11,042 bases of DNA from assembly GCA_937870605.1 (NCBI GenBank), contig CALMZW010000331.1:1-11042 (forward strand), written 5' to 3'. A model generated the notes under the pieces. That model had not been told where the DNA came from and made no database searches. It saw only the letters and a program-made list of their open reading frames with translations. Numbering within the stretch: the stretch's first letter is position 1; every line of letters starts with the position of its first letter. The translations under genes were made by a program, and so were the position numbers. Source of the DNA: an uncultured Synergistaceae bacterium. GTDB lineage: Bacteria; Synergistota; Synergistia; Synergistales; Aminobacteriaceae. This document shows, piece after piece, positions 1 to 6,170 of the stretch.

Positions 1-1
1 G

Positions 2-61
2 AAGGCCGTCGCGCGCTTCACGCTCGCCGAACAACGCGCATCGGGGCTTGTCGCGAGCTGA
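2..61 (+). CDS. 3' end of an upstream gene (partial, unidentified)
   Basis: An open frame enters from the left edge and reads KAVARFTLAEQRASGLVAS before a TGA at 59-61. The codons have the same G/C-rich third positions as the neighbouring genes. The gene upstream of a CitB/DcuR-type response regulator is commonly its sensor histidine kinase, and the segment AVARFTL faintly resembles the last strand of an HATPase domain, but 19 residues cannot establish this. It ends 75 nt before the response-regulator start, so the two could be co-transcribed. Another frame is also open here, so even the reading frame is only the more plausible of two. Confidence 0.3.
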   Translation, partial: KAVARFTLAEQRASGLVAS

Positions 62-124
62 TTTCACGTTCGATTGTTCACTTTTTCACGGAACGGCCGA
101 TACGCATACAGGGATTTTTAGCGC

Positions 125-129
125 GGAGG
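125..129 (+). promoter_or_regulatory. Ribosome binding site of the response regulator
   Basis: GGAGG lies 7 nt before the ATG at 137 and supports that start. The rest of 62-124 is a T-rich leader with no clear -35/-10 pair; I see no confident promoter there. Confidence 0.7.
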
Positions 130-136
130 TGTCGTA

Positions 137-808
137 ATGGAATGCGTGCTCATTGAACGGGATCCGATGGTTTCGTCGCTGGTGCGCCAGTTTTCGGCGT
201 CGGTGGCGGGGATGGTTGTCGCCGCGGAATACAGGGAATTGCCCGAGATCTGCGACCCGGTGCTCGAAAACGCGGAGGTGATCCTGCTCGAACATCCGGC
301 GGCCGAGGATGTTGTGGAGCTTCTCCGGCGCGCGCATGCGATCGCTCCGCAATCTTGCGTCATTCTGTTGTCCGAGAGCAGAAGGTCGGACGTCGCGATT
401 CGGGCCATCGAAAACGGCGCCTTCGATTATTTGCTGCGACCGTTTTCTTTCGAGCGGCTTCGGGACACGCTCGAGAACGTCGTCGCCTATCGCCGCTTTG
501 CGGCGACGGTTCCCCCCGAAATGACGCAGGGCGCCATCGACGACCTGCGGGGGATTCGCGCGACGAGCACCCCGTCCTCCACGCTGCCGATGAATATCGT
601 GCGCCAGACGATGGATCTCATCCTCGACGCGCTGGAAAAGGGCGGCGAGTCGATGACGGCCGAAGAGGTCGCGGCGACGGCCGGCCTGTCGCGCCCGACG
701 GCGTGGCGATACCTGGAACACCTGTGCCGCTCCGGGCAGGCGATGAGTTCGCACGGCTACCGGCCGAAGGGCAGGCCCGTGCGCCGCTACAGCCTGCTGC
801 ACCGCTGA
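137..808 (+). CDS. Atypical CitB/DcuR-family response regulator with a degenerate receiver
   Basis: The 223-residue protein has the architecture and length of CitB/DcuR/CitT-type two-component regulators, which usually control uptake and fermentation of di- and tricarboxylates. Residues about 1-120 align as a receiver domain and about 150-223 as the CitT-type winged helix-turn-helix (MTAEEVAATAGLSRPTAWRY, then the GRPVRRY end). Several receiver residues are changed. The acidic pair is Glu7-Arg8 instead of two acids, the phospho-accepting Asp at the end of beta-3 is Glu52 (VILLEHP), and the invariant Lys is Arg101 (LLRPF). Ser79 and the switch aromatic Tyr98 remain. I infer that it does not take phosphate in the normal way and may be constitutively active (Glu as phospho-Asp mimic) or controlled by another input. 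The start is supported by GGAGG 7 nt upstream. A sensor kinase may precede it outside the window. Its target is unknown; the acid-uptake operon to the right is possible but not shown. Confidence 0.88.
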   Translation: MECVLIERDPMVSSLVRQFSASVAGMVVAAEYRELPEICDPVLENAEVILLEHPAAEDVVELLRRAHAIAPQSCVILLSESRRSDVAIRAIENGAFDYLLRPFSFERLRDTLENVVAYRRFAATVPPEMTQGAIDDLRGIRATSTPSSTLPMNIVRQTMDLILDALEKGGESMTAEEVAATAGLSRPTAWRYLEHLCRSGQAMSSHGYRPKGRPVRRYSLLHR

Positions 809-834
809 CGGGGAACGGATCCGCCAGAACCAAT

Positions 835-873
835 CGCTGTCCGGCGCCTCGAAGGGCCGGACAGCGTCTTTTT
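835..873 (+). terminator. Intrinsic terminator or attenuator between the response regulator and clcA
   Basis: A perfect 11-bp inverted repeat (835-845 CGCTGTCCGGC with 856-866 GCCGGACAGCG) encloses a 10-nt loop and is followed by TCTTTTT (867-873). It lies 26 nt after the response-regulator stop. The U tract ends one base before the GGAG ribosome binding site of clcA, so transcripts from upstream must read through it to express clcA. Confidence 0.85.
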
Positions 874-877
874 GGAG
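874..877 (+). promoter_or_regulatory. clcA ribosome binding site adjoining the terminator U tract
   Basis: GGAG directly follows the terminator T run. It is 10 nt from the ATG at 888 and only 4 nt from an in-frame TTG at 882, which favours ATG 888 as the start. Confidence 0.55.
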
Positions 878-887
878 ATGATTGTGC

Positions 888-2495
888 ATGCCGCGATCCT
901 TCGATCACGAACACATCCGCTTCTGGACGCACGCCCGACGACGACGCCAGTCACAGCTCGTTCTGGCGCTGATCGTCGGCCTCGCCGCCGGGGCGGTCGC
1001 CGTCCTCTTCGAGCACGGCCTCGAATATGCCGAAAGCCTGCGCTTCACATTGCTCGGCGCGCTCGCCGGGAATCCCCTCCGGTGGTTCATCGTTCCGCTG
1101 TTGTGCGGCATCGCGGGCGCGACCGCACGGATGATCACGGGCGCGTGGGCGCCGGAGGCCTCCGGGAGCGGCATCCCGCACGTCAAGGGCGTGCTTCTGG
1201 GGCTGCGGTCGCTGAAGAAGCGCATCATCCCGGTCAAGTTCATCGGAGGCATGCTCGCGATCGGGGCGGGATTCTCGCTCGGGCGGGAGGGGCCGACCGT
1301 TCAGATGGGCGCCGTCGCCGGGCTCGCCGTCGCGCAGATGTTGAAGACGCCGCGCCGGTATCGCCCGCAGCTCATCGCGGCGGGCGCGGGCGCGGGGCTC
1401 GCCGCCGCATTCAACGCGCCGCTCGCGGGGTTCGTCTTCGTCCTGGAGGAGTTGCAGCGCGAGATGTCGCCCTACACCTACGGAACGGCGCTCGCGGCGA
1501 CGGTCGTCGCGGACGTCGTCACGCGGAGTTTCATGGGGCAGCTTCCGTCCTTCCGGATTACGGGAATCCCGATTCCGCCGCTCGGACACCTCTCGCTCTT
1601 CCTGCTGCTCGGCCTGCTCTGCGGCCTGCTCGGAACGCTGTTCAACCGGGGGCTCCCAGCGGCGATGACCGCGATGCAGCGCATCCCGGGCCCGATGTGG
1701 GTCAAGGCGGGGTTCGTCGGCGTCGCCGTCGGCGTCATGGCGCTCGTCTTCCCCTGCGCGACCGGCGGAGGACAGCGCATCGCGGAGACCATCCTGCAAG
1801 GGCGGGCAGGTGCGCTTCTTTCCACGGTCCCGTTCGCGACCGGGCTGCTCGGATTCCTCGCACTGCTGCTTGCCGGAAAGTTCCTTCTGACGCTCTTCTC
1901 CTACGCCGCGGGCGTTCCGGGCGGGATCTTCGCGCCGCTGCTCGTGATCGGGTCGGTGACCGGGGCGCTGTTCGGGGGCGTCGCCGATCTCGTCGCTCCC
2001 GGCCTGGCGGCGCATCCGGAGGCGTTCGGCGTCCTCGGAATGGCCGCGCTCTTCTCGGCGGTCGTCCGCTCGCCGCTCACGGGCGTCGTGCTGATCCTGG
2101 AGATGACCGGATCGCACGAGCTGCTGTTCGCGCTGATCGTCACGGCGATGACCGCGTATTTCGTCGCGGACTTTCTGGGGACCAAGCCGATCTACGAGGC
2201 GTTGCTGGACCGGGATCTGCGCCGGAGCGATCCGTCGCGGAACGACGACCCGGACGATCCGCTGCTCATTTCCATGGCGGTCGAACCCTTTTCCGCGATG
2301 GAGGGACGCCGCGTTAAGGATTTGGGGCTTCCGAAGGGGTGTCTGCTGATCACGATAACGCGCGCCGGGCGGGAACTCATCCCGGACGGCGGCACGGTGT
2401 TAAAGGGCGGCGACCAGCTCACGATCCTGACGTCGGGGACATGCCCCATTCCGGACATACGGCACAAGGGGCAGTTCGGAGGGGAACTCTCCTGA
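888..2495 (+). CDS. clcA: CLC-family H+/Cl- exchange transporter with C-terminal RCK_C domain
   Basis: This 535-residue membrane protein carries all CLC selectivity-filter motifs: GSGIP at 93-97, GREGP at 132-136 and GGIFAP at 345-350, plus the KPIY tyrosine after the last membrane helix. Glu134 matches the external gating glutamate. The AFNAPLAGFVFVLEE segment ends in Glu187-Glu188, and Glu188 matches the internal proton glutamate of E. coli ClcA, so a proton-coupled chloride antiporter rather than a channel is expected. The filter has GSGIP, not the GNGIP of fluoride-exporting CLCs. Residues about 458-520 form a TrkA_C/RCK_C-like domain (VKDLGLPKGCLLITITR, then GGDQLTIL), a fusion known in bacterial CLCs and probably a cytosolic ligand-sensing module. 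Likely roles are chloride/proton balance or acid resistance. Any transcript from the left passes the terminator at 835-873. A TTG at 882 would add two residues. Confidence 0.93.
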   Translation: MPRSFDHEHIRFWTHARRRRQSQLVLALIVGLAAGAVAVLFEHGLEYAESLRFTLLGALAGNPLRWFIVPLLCGIAGATARMITGAWAPEASGSGIPHVKGVLLGLRSLKKRIIPVKFIGGMLAIGAGFSLGREGPTVQMGAVAGLAVAQMLKTPRRYRPQLIAAGAGAGLAAAFNAPLAGFVFVLEELQREMSPYTYGTALAATVVADVVTRSFMGQLPSFRITGIPIPPLGHLSLFLLLGLLCGLLGTLFNRGLPAAMTAMQRIPGPMWVKAGFVGVAVGVMALVFPCATGGGQRIAETILQGRAGALLSTVPFATGLLGFLALLLAGKFLLTLFSYAAGVPGGIFAPLLVIGSVTGALFGGVADLVAPGLAAHPEAFGVLGMAALFSAVVRSPLTGVVLILEMTGSHELLFALIVTAMTAYFVADFLGTKPIYEALLDRDLRRSDPSRNDDPDDPLLISMAVEPFSAMEGRRVKDLGLPKGCLLITITRAGRELIPDGGTVLKGGDQLTILTSGTCPIPDIRHKGQFGGELS

Positions 2496-2512
2496 ACGGA
2501 GCAACGAAGACA

Positions 2513-2551
2513 AACGAGCCGCGACTGAAAGGGTCGCGGCTCGTTCATTTT
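2513..2551. terminator. Bidirectional terminator shared by clcA and the gntR gene
   Basis: A 13-bp perfect stem (2513-2525 AACGAGCCGCGAC with 2533-2545 GTCGCGGCTCGTT, 7-nt loop) lies in the convergent gap. On the + strand it is followed by CATTTT. On the - strand it follows directly on the gntR stop codon (its last pair uses the first base of the + copy) and is followed by a moderately T-rich TTGTCTTC. One hairpin therefore probably ends both genes. Confidence 0.8.
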
Positions 2552-3243
2552 CCGGTTTTCGGGGCGTCGTTTTTTTCCGCTTCGTACCGCTTCTTCCAGA
2601 AGTAGTTGACGTGGTGGATCATGGCTTCCCACGCCTTCTGGGCGGATTTCGTCCGCATCGCTTCGAGCACCTTCCAGTGCTCGCGACGGTCTTCGTCGGG
2701 AAGGATCGAGTAGTGGAACTCCCGCTGCGCCAGGATTTCGGTGCGAAGCGAATCGAGAAGCTTGACGAGAAGCTTGTTTCCCGAGATTTCGACGATCGCG
2801 TTGTGGAACGCGTCGTGAATCGCGTTGAGGGATTCGCCGCGCTCCTCGCCCTTCAGGATGTATTCGAGCCGGTCGAGATCCTCCGGCGTCGCGCGTTGCG
2901 CGGCCCAGTACGCCGCCTGCCCTTCGAGAAGCTGCCGGATCTCCATGAGTTCCGTGTAGGATGAGTCGGAGAACATGGTGACGGCAAGCTGCGTTCCGTT
3001 CAGAATCCTGTCGGCGTTTTCTGAAAGGAACGTTCCCTGTCCCGGATGCGCCTCGAGGACTCCGGAATGGGCGAGCGCCTTCAGCACCTCGCGGATGCAC
3101 GTCCGGCTGACGCCGAACGTCGCGGCCAGCGCCTGTTCTCCCGGAAGCCTGCCTCCCGGCGCCCAGTGGTTTTCCTTTATGGCGTTGATCATCTGGGCCA
3201 TTACGTCGTCATGAAGCGTGGATCTGTTCGCATGTTTCAACAC
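2545..3243 (-). CDS. GntR-family transcriptional regulator, FadR subfamily (FCD domain)
   Basis: The 232-residue protein has a GntR winged helix at about 8-75, with recognition helix VSRTCIREVLKAL (Arg47, Arg51) and wing GQGTFL (68-73). An all-helical FCD domain follows at about 95-220. Candidate metal/ligand-site residues are His143 and His147 (HDAFH; the first position is usually Asp), His189 (EHWKVLEAM) and His210/211. FCD regulators normally repress uptake and catabolic genes for organic acids, sugar acids or amino acids and are released by a small carboxylate. The gene lies just downstream of the TRAP/UxaA operon on the same strand, separated by a terminator and its own likely promoter, so it is the best candidate regulator of that operon and of itself. 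The start is GTG, with GGGAGG about 11 nt upstream, a rather long spacing. The effector cannot be read from the sequence. Confidence 0.93.
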   Translation of the reverse strand: MLKHANRSTLHDDVMAQMINAIKENHWAPGGRLPGEQALAATFGVSRTCIREVLKALAHSGVLEAHPGQGTFLSENADRILNGTQLAVTMFSDSSYTELMEIRQLLEGQAAYWAAQRATPEDLDRLEYILKGEERGESLNAIHDAFHNAIVEISGNKLLVKLLDSLRTEILAQREFHYSILPDEDRREHWKVLEAMRTKSAQKAWEAMIHHVNYFWKKRYEAEKNDAPKTGK

Positions 3244-3273
3244 TGCGTGGCCGACCTCCCGAATGCGTCATAG

Positions 3274-3288
3274 CGAAACGGCGTTTCG
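3274..3288. repeat. Inverted repeat in the gntR leader (candidate operator or hairpin)
   Basis: CGAAAC-GGC-GTTTCG is a perfect 6-bp inverted repeat with a 3-nt centre, located between the predicted gntR -10 box and the GTG start. It could be an operator half-site pair or a leader hairpin; no factor can be assigned. Confidence 0.45.
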
Positions 3289-3302
3289 TGTTCGAGGGAT
3301 AT

Positions 3303-3314
3303 ATTATACAGTAT
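3303..3314 (-). promoter_or_regulatory. Probable gntR promoter (-10) overlapping a palindromic operator candidate
   Basis: On the - strand a consensus TATAAT (+ strand 3303-3308) lies 59 nt from the GTG start. It is preceded by TG but there is no good -35 box at 16-18 nt. The perfect odd palindrome ATAC-A-GTAT (3306-3314) overlaps it, and a similar ATATGGTAT sits 19 bp further upstream at 3325-3333. FadR-type GntR proteins often bind short palindromes of this kind and repress themselves. Promoter and operator assignments are inferred from pattern only. Confidence 0.4.
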
Positions 3315-3396
3315 GACATTCCAAATATGGTATTCGCTCTCACGAATGTGCGCTTTCTTTCTCAAACCGTGTCCGGCCCCGTTCCCCGTGCGCGAG

Positions 3397-3434
3397 AAAA
3401 AAGGCCGCCTGCCCCCCTTCAAGGGACAGACGGC
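3397..3434 (-). terminator. Intrinsic terminator of the TRAP/UxaA operon
   Basis: On the - strand a 12-bp stem (3434-3423 GCCGTCTGTCCC with 3415-3404 GGGGCAGGCGGC, two G-U pairs, 7-nt loop) is followed by CTTTTTT (run at 3402-3397). It lies 45 nt after the stop of the large UxaA subunit and separates that operon from gntR. Confidence 0.82.
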
Positions 3435-3443
3435 GTCTTGCGA

Positions 3444-3480
3444 GACGGAAGCAAAAAGGGGGTTTTCGCTCGGTTCCGTC
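3444..3480 (-). other. Extended hairpin starting at the uxaA large-subunit stop codon
   Basis: On the - strand GACGGAA (3480-3474) pairs with TTCCGTC (3450-3444). Inside, GC(G)AAAA faces TTTTGC with a bulge and a C-rich loop. The stem begins at the last base of the TAG stop and comes just before the operon terminator, giving two tandem hairpins at the 3' end of the message. It may protect the 3' end or assist termination. Confidence 0.45.
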
Positions 3481-4676
3481 TACGAAAGGGGGCATGCATC
3501 GCGCTTTTTTCGCGCGGCCTCGCGGGGAACGATGTACTCGAAATTCCCGTTGATCTCGGATTTCGTCTCTCGCCCGCCCGCTATTTCCAGAAGCAGCGCG
3601 TACAGCGCCTTTCCGGTTTCCGGGATCGTCGCGCCTTCGATGACGGCGCCCGCGTTGAAGTCCGTGATGCTGCCGAGCTTCCGGAACGTCTCGGGGTTGC
3701 CCGTGAGCTTGAGCGTCGGCATGACCGCGTTTCCCACGGGCGAGCCGCGTCCGGAGCTGAAGGCCGTGACGACCGCGCCCTGCATGGCGAGGCCGGTCAG
3801 GTTGAACGGGTCCGGCCCCTGCGCGCGGTTGTCGATCACCCACAGGCCGGGATGCGGGATCGCCTGCCCGAGCTTCAGGACGCCCTGGACCGGCGAGGTT
3901 CCCATCTTCTTGATGTTTCCCATCGACTTTTCGACGAGCGTCGTGATGCCGCCCGCCTTGTTGCCCGGCGTCGGGTTGACCTCCTCGATCTTCTGGCCGT
4001 AGGTTTCGATGTATTCCGCCCGAAGCTCCGAGATCATGTCGAGCACCTGCAATCCCACGTCGTGGCTCACGGCGCGCGACGCGACGATGTGCTCGCTTCC
4101 CGGGAAGCCCGCGACCTCGGACATGAGGACGCTTCCGCCGGCCGCGACGACGAGGTCGGTCATCGCGCCGATGACGGGGTTCGCCGAGAGCGCGGTGGTC
4201 CAGTCGGACCCGCCGCACTGGACGCCGACGACGAGGTCGGCGACCCGGCACGGAACGCGTTCCTGCGACTCGCAGAGGGCCTTGAGCCTCCGGACGATGT
4301 CGACGCCCTTCCGTTCCGCCTCGGGCGATCCGCCCTCGCGCTGGATCAGGATGGCTTCGACGGGCTTTCCCGTCTCCGCAACGCACCTGCGGACGTCTTC
4401 GATGTTCGTCTGTTCGCACCCCAGGCCGACGAGCAGCACGGCGCCGACGTTTGGATTGCGCCCCGCCGCAATGAGCGCGAGCTTCGTGCGCGCGTGGTCG
4501 TGTTCGAATTCGCAACACCCCTGCTCGTGGACGACCGGAATGGTTCCGGTCGTGCGGGCGATCCGCTCCGTGACGGTGTTGGAACACGAGACCATCGAGA
4601 TCACGAGGACGTAGTTCCGGATTCCGACGCGTCCGTCGCGACGCCTGTAGGCTTTGATTTCGCTCATGGCGCTCAT
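3480..4676 (-). CDS. UxaA-family dehydratase/lyase, large catalytic subunit (GarD/SuyB-like)
   Basis: The 398-residue protein corresponds to the catalytic C-terminal part of the altronate dehydratase (UxaA), galactarate dehydratase (GarD) and (2R)-sulfolactate sulfo-lyase large-subunit (SuyB) family. Visible hallmarks are DGRVGIRNYVLVI at 14-26, CSN at 31-33, His50 followed by GCC (53-55), VGLGCE at 83-88, CGGSD at 154-158 with SANP at 164-167, SEH at 194-196, NPTPGNKAGGITTL at 234-247 and SSGRGSPVGN at 307-316. These enzymes are iron-dependent and act on beta-hydroxy or sulfo acids in the cytosol. The N-terminal SAF part is a separate gene immediately upstream, and the two overlap (ATGA at 4676-4673), as expected for subunits of one enzyme. 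An in-frame ATG at 4667 is an alternative start. The sequence resembles GarD/SuyB more than UxaA around the NPTPGNK block. The exact substrate is undetermined. Confidence 0.88.
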   Translation of the reverse strand: MSAMSEIKAYRRRDGRVGIRNYVLVISMVSCSNTVTERIARTTGTIPVVHEQGCCEFEHDHARTKLALIAAGRNPNVGAVLLVGLGCEQTNIEDVRRCVAETGKPVEAILIQREGGSPEAERKGVDIVRRLKALCESQERVPCRVADLVVGVQCGGSDWTTALSANPVIGAMTDLVVAAGGSVLMSEVAGFPGSEHIVASRAVSHDVGLQVLDMISELRAEYIETYGQKIEEVNPTPGNKAGGITTLVEKSMGNIKKMGTSPVQGVLKLGQAIPHPGLWVIDNRAQGPDPFNLTGLAMQGAVVTAFSSGRGSPVGNAVMPTLKLTGNPETFRKLGSITDFNAGAVIEGATIPETGKALYALLLEIAGGRETKSEINGNFEYIVPREAARKKRDACPLS

Positions 4677-4978
4677 CCTTTCCTCGCCCGGAACGCGCGC
4701 TCGTATTCGTTGCAGAGGCGGTTCGTGATGTCTTCGACGTTGTGCGAATGAACGTGTTCGCCCGGGGCGATATCGGACGAGGCGAGGCCGATCGTGACGG
4801 CGTACTTGACGATCTTCTCCCCGCGCGGGATGCGCGACAGCGCGATCTTGTGCCCGAGGGGGACGGCTCCCTTCGCGACAAGGGAGGCTCCCGCGCAGTC
4901 GAGCGTCTCGCCCGCCGAGGTATCCTGCGCGACGACCGCGACGTTGTCTTCCGGTTCGATTCGTATCGCTTTTTTCAT
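4673..4978 (-). CDS. UxaA-family small subunit (SAF domain)
   Basis: This 101-residue protein is the stand-alone SAF domain that forms the N-terminus of fused UxaA/GarD dehydratases and is the small subunit (SuyA type) in split enzymes. The C-terminal signature HKIALSRIPRGEKIVKY (43-59), then IG..SSDI..GEHVHSHN (63-80), is typical and includes the conserved GEHVHxHN. The start is the ATG at 4978, with a purine-rich AGGAGAGGGAG 9 nt upstream. It begins 29 nt after the dehydrogenase stop and overlaps the large-subunit start by ATGA, so the two subunits are probably translationally coupled for equal amounts. Confidence 0.9.
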   Translation of the reverse strand: MKKAIRIEPEDNVAVVAQDTSAGETLDCAGASLVAKGAVPLGHKIALSRIPRGEKIVKYAVTIGLASSDIAPGEHVHSHNVEDITNRLCNEYERAFRARKG

Positions 4979-5007
4979 CGCCGATTGCTCCCTCTCCTGT
5001 GTCCCGG

Positions 5008-6093
5008 TCACGCCTGCATCAGCGCGCCGATCTCGCGGATCGACTTGCCTTCGAGCCCCATCTTCGCGAGCGTCTGGCCCGTTTCGAAGTAGTTTTGCCC
5101 GAGAAGCAGGCCGCAGAGTTCGACGACCGAACGCATGATCGGCGTTTCGACTCCGGCGAGCTTCCCGAGTTCCACGAGCGGAACCATCGAGAACGGCGTG
5201 TCTTCGGTCAGGAAGCGGTGGTCGAGCGTCTTCGGCGCGTCGGGTTTCGTTCCGCCGAAGGCGGGGTTCGCGAGGATGACCGAGTGGAGGTCGTCGCCCG
5301 CTACTTTGTATTGCGTGCGGATCGTGTCGACCGTGCTCATGAGGTCGAGTCCGAAGGCCTTCGCGATCGCGAGGCGCTCCCGGTCGACGGCTTCCATGGC
5401 GCGGCAGACGCATGGCGGCATGCCGTCGAAGTAGAAGCGGAAGTCTCCCTTCGTCCCTTCGATCCGGCCCGCGTTCATGAGCATCGGCACGCAGTGGACG
5501 ACCATGTTCGTGTTGGAGATGCTCGTCTGCAATACGTTCGCGCCCCGTTTGTACGATGTGCAGAACGCGTCGCGCATCACGGCGTCGACGCGGTCGTAGT
5601 CGCTGTCCGGGAGCACCGCGAGCGTGACGGGGTTCTTGACGCCGCGGACGTTGACCCGGCCCGGTTCGACTGCCGCGCAGGCGTAGGGCAGGTTGTCCGT
5701 CTCGCCGACGAGGACGTCCTTGCCGAGCTTCCGGAACGCGTCCTTCAGGCCGAAGGTTCCGTAGTTGCCGGGCGAGAGCACGAGGACCTGACCGTTCTCG
5801 AAGTGCGGCAGGGCGAGGTTGAAGAACGCTTCCTGCGCAAACGACGGCGCCGTGAAGTAGACGATCTCGGCGCCCCGGAGCGCTTCGGCCGCGTCTGTCG
5901 TCGTGCGGGCGAGCTTCCCCGCGCCGACGATCTTGTTTTCCATTTCGATGATGTCGCCCTTTGCGCGGATGGCCGCGACTGTGGCCGCGAACTTCGGATG
6001 TTCGTAGAGCGTGACGGCATGTCCGCGGAGCGCAAGGTCTCCGGCGAGCGCCTGGCCTCCGTTGCCGGCGCTCATGACGGTGATTTTTCTCAT
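5008..6093 (-). CDS. NAD(P)-dependent octopine/nopaline dehydrogenase-family oxidoreductase
   Basis: The 361-residue cytosolic protein has an N-terminal Rossmann domain (KITVMSAGNGGQALAGDLAL) and a C-terminal all-alpha octopine-dehydrogenase domain. The catalytic dyad of the family is visible as His200 (SNTNMVVH) and the acid of TEDTPF (Asp298, next to Glu297). Family members reversibly link an amino acid to a 2-oxo acid or oxidise related hydroxy acids with NAD(P). Two oddities stand out: the first glycine of the nucleotide loop is Ser8 (SAGNGG rather than G-x-G-N-G-x), and the residue after the catalytic His is Cys201 where Pro is frequent. I chose ATG 6093 because AAGAAGGG lies 8 nt upstream and the Rossmann strand starts at once; an upstream ATG would add 13 residues that look untranslated. 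Placed between dctP and the UxaA pair, it probably acts on the imported compound or its product. Confidence 0.85.
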   Translation of the reverse strand: MRKITVMSAGNGGQALAGDLALRGHAVTLYEHPKFAATVAAIRAKGDIIEMENKIVGAGKLARTTTDAAEALRGAEIVYFTAPSFAQEAFFNLALPHFENGQVLVLSPGNYGTFGLKDAFRKLGKDVLVGETDNLPYACAAVEPGRVNVRGVKNPVTLAVLPDSDYDRVDAVMRDAFCTSYKRGANVLQTSISNTNMVVHCVPMLMNAGRIEGTKGDFRFYFDGMPPCVCRAMEAVDRERLAIAKAFGLDLMSTVDTIRTQYKVAGDDLHSVILANPAFGGTKPDAPKTLDHRFLTEDTPFSMVPLVELGKLAGVETPIMRSVVELCGLLLGQNYFETGQTLAKMGLEGKSIREIGALMQA

Positions 6094-6170
6094 CGTACGA
6101 TCCCTTCTTTCGATAGACGCTGCATCAGGCATGCGATTCGGCCGGAATTCGCTTCGGGGCCGAACGCGGG

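Noticed and set aside
62..136. Possible promoter for the response regulator (TTGTTC or TTTTCA with CATACA)
   Set aside because: No pair with acceptable spacing and similarity to the consensus; not enough to call.
86..889. A 267-codon - strand open frame opposite the response regulator
   Set aside because: Spans the terminator hairpin and has no domain; the + strand gene has a good ribosome binding site and family match.
951..2117. A 388-codon - strand open frame opposite clcA
   Set aside because: Extremely Arg/Asp/Glu-rich without hydrophobic core; a typical antisense shadow of a GC-rich membrane-protein gene.
3288..4751. A 487-codon + strand open frame opposite the UxaA large subunit
   Set aside because: It starts in the gntR promoter region, runs through the operon terminator, has low-complexity Arg/Asp/His composition and lies antisense to a clear family protein.
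4673..5413. A longer 246-codon version of the SAF subunit
   Set aside because: The extra N-terminal 145 residues run antisense-like through the dehydrogenase gene in another frame; the family domain and a ribosome binding site both start at 4978.
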